A program made the translations under genes and the position numbers. From contig NZ_JBBYXJ010000001.1 of assembly GCF_039655775.1 (NCBI RefSeq), positions 1,594,001 to 1,658,000 of the forward strand: a stretch of DNA of 64,000 bases, given 5' to 3'. Origin of the DNA: Iodidimonas sp. SYSU 1G8. GTDB lineage: Bacteria; Pseudomonadota; Alphaproteobacteria; SMXS01. The notes beneath the pieces were generated by a model. The model made no database searches. It was not told where the DNA came from and was given only the letters and a program-made list of their open reading frames with translations. Below are positions 62,976 to 64,000 of the stretch, piece after piece (position 1 is the stretch's first letter; each line of letters opens with the position of its first letter).

Positions 62976-63547
62976 GATCCTTGGCTCCGCAACCAGTAAA
63001 GGGCGAGCAGGGTCTTGGCGTCGGCGAAACGCCCGTCATCCGCCCAGCGATAGGCCTCATCCACCGTCAGCTCGACCAACCTGATGTCCTCATGACCGTC
63101 GCCGGGCGCATGGCCCGGATCGCCATCGACCTCGACATCGAACAGGTGCATGCGCTCGTCCGTATAGCCCGGCGAGACGAAGAAGCTGGTCACCGGCACG
63201 ACGGACAACGCCTCGTAGCCGGTTTCCTCCGTCAACTCGCGCCGCATCGCTTCCTCGGCGGTTTCGCCCGCGTCGATCTTCCCGGCACAGATTTCGACCA
63301 CCCAACCATTGCCCTTACCGGCGGAGGCAAGCCGGAACTGGTCGACGAAGATCAGCGTGCCGCGCGTCCGATGCCGCACCAGCGCCACGGAGGCATCCTG
63401 CCGCCGCACGACGTCGCGCGTCATCCGCTCGCCGAGGCCGCCCGAGAACTGTTCGAACCGGACGGTGACGTGGTCGACCTGCAACCAGCCGTCCAGAACG
63501 CGGGCCTGGGTGATGATCTCGTACTTGCTGGGGTGTTTGTCGGTCAT
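62972..63547 (-). CDS. Nudix hydrolase (ADP-ribose pyrophosphatase type)
   Basis: A 191-aa protein from ATG 63547 (a TTG two codons upstream is an alternative). A perfect Nudix box G-x5-E-x7-R-E-U-x-E-E-x-G-U covers residues 89-111 (GKIDAGETAEEAMRRELTEE then TGY). The N-terminal strand and the later SPGYTDERMHLF segment are like ADP-ribose or UDP-sugar diphosphatases. It cleaves a nucleoside diphosphate linked to another group, using Mg2+. Confidence 0.92.
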   Translation of the reverse strand: MTDKHPSKYEIITQARVLDGWLQVDHVTVRFEQFSGGLGERMTRDVVRRQDASVALVRHRTRGTLIFVDQFRLASAGKGNGWVVEICAGKIDAGETAEEAMRRELTEETGYEALSVVPVTSFFVSPGYTDERMHLFDVEVDGDPGHAPGDGHEDIRLVELTVDEAYRWADDGRFADAKTLLALYWLRSQGS

Positions 63548-63614
63548 GGCCAAGGCTTAACATACCCGGCGGAACGCGCGCCACCGCTCCATGACCGACA
63601 CACGCGCCGCGTGC

Positions 63615-64000
63615 CTACTTCTTGGCCTGCTGCGCGGCCTTGTACTTTTCGATGTTGCTGATGGTTTCGCGGAAATTGTCGTGCGCCTGCTCCACGTTCG
63701 GGCGGCGGCGCAGCGACTTGTCGTGGATCTCGGGTGCGACATAGCCATCGTCATCGTGGCTGATGTTCGTACCGGGCGGCACGATGGCATCGATGGCGTC
63801 CAGCGTCTCCTGCGACAGGGTCACGTCGGCGCCGGCCAGCAGGCCCTCCAGCTGGTCGAAGGTGCGCGGACCAATGATCGCCGACGTCACGGCCGGATGC
63901 GCCGTCACGAAGGCCAGCGCCATGTGCATCAGCGAAATGCCGGCCTCCTTGGCGACCAGATCCAGTTTCTCGATCAGGTCCAGCTTGCGCTGGTTGTCGG
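63615..64000 (-). CDS. Aldo/keto reductase, C-terminal part
   Basis: The frame is open from the right edge to a stop at 63615 (about 128 codons), so the N-terminus is missing. LMHMALAFVTAHPAVTSAIIGPRTFDQLEGLLAG is the C-terminal cofactor-binding region of aldo/keto reductases (parts shown), with the IIGPR motif that contacts NADP. It ends with an unusual Lys/Ala tail (YKAAQQAKK). Catalytic residues lie beyond the window. Confidence 0.88.
   Translation of the reverse strand, partial: DNQRKLDLIEKLDLVAKEAGISLMHMALAFVTAHPAVTSAIIGPRTFDQLEGLLAGADVTLSQETLDAIDAIVPPGTNISHDDDGYVAPEIHDKSLRRRPNVEQAHDNFRETISNIEKYKAAQQAKK

Overview
The window is GC-rich, densely coded DNA with almost no non-coding space. 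It most likely comes from an alphaproteobacterial chromosome. The basis is the Usg-family protein, the DUF2200 protein, HspQ, groES-groEL behind a CIRCE operator, FNR/FixK-type boxes, and many acyl-CoA, P450 and Rieske catabolic genes as in sphingomonads and environmental Rhodospirillales-type bacteria. The genus cannot be read from the sequence. No rRNA, tRNA, CRISPR array or prophage was found.

Layout. 1-1042: 5' part of a repeat-rich, autotransporter-like surface protein, cut by the window edge. 1.4-4 kb: an enoyl-CoA hydratase facing a SAM methyltransferase. 4.1-11.8 kb (minus strand): a probable operon of a two-subunit molybdenum/2Fe-2S hydroxylase (IorAB type), two tandem lipoprotein PQQ-heme c dehydrogenases of the polyvinyl-alcohol-dehydrogenase type, an aspartic protease and a thioesterase. 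Together these look like an envelope alcohol-to-acid oxidation module. 11.9-15 kb: S9 peptidase, SDR, small membrane protein. 15.1-19.9 kb: a TetR-MFP-RND efflux operon. 20-25.5 kb: a Rieske oxygenase and a 64-aa protein, each behind a perfect TTGAT-N4-ATCAA box, with an M20 amidohydrolase, a rhomboid protease, a VOC protein and an Arg/Asp-repeat lipoprotein.

25.7-38.3 kb: MFS transporter, a P450/acyl-CoA dehydrogenase operon with an operator-like inverted repeat enclosing its -35 box, aldo-keto reductase, hspQ, acyl-CoA carboxylase beta subunit, a GNAT acetyltransferase, hydrolases and transporters. 38.4-46 kb: a molybdopterin oxidoreductase, a ketosteroid-dehydrogenase-like flavoprotein, an HSD10-like SDR and a five-gene plus-strand operon (ABM, carboxymuconolactone decarboxylase-like, VOC, 2-hydroxyacid dehydrogenase, DUF2200). 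46.07-46.75 kb holds two copies of a ~150-bp MITE-like repeat around a small membrane-protein gene.

48.5-51.9 kb is the clearest accessory island: a visibly AT-richer SIR2 + HerA pair, the two-gene anti-phage (NAD-depleting) type, inserted between core-type genes. Normal GC-rich sequence resumes with groEL-groES, usg and a large DUF2339 membrane protein. The rest is catabolic (enoyl-CoA hydratase, P450), a threonine-aldolase-like enzyme, an EamA transporter, a Nudix hydrolase and a partial aldo-keto reductase at the right edge.
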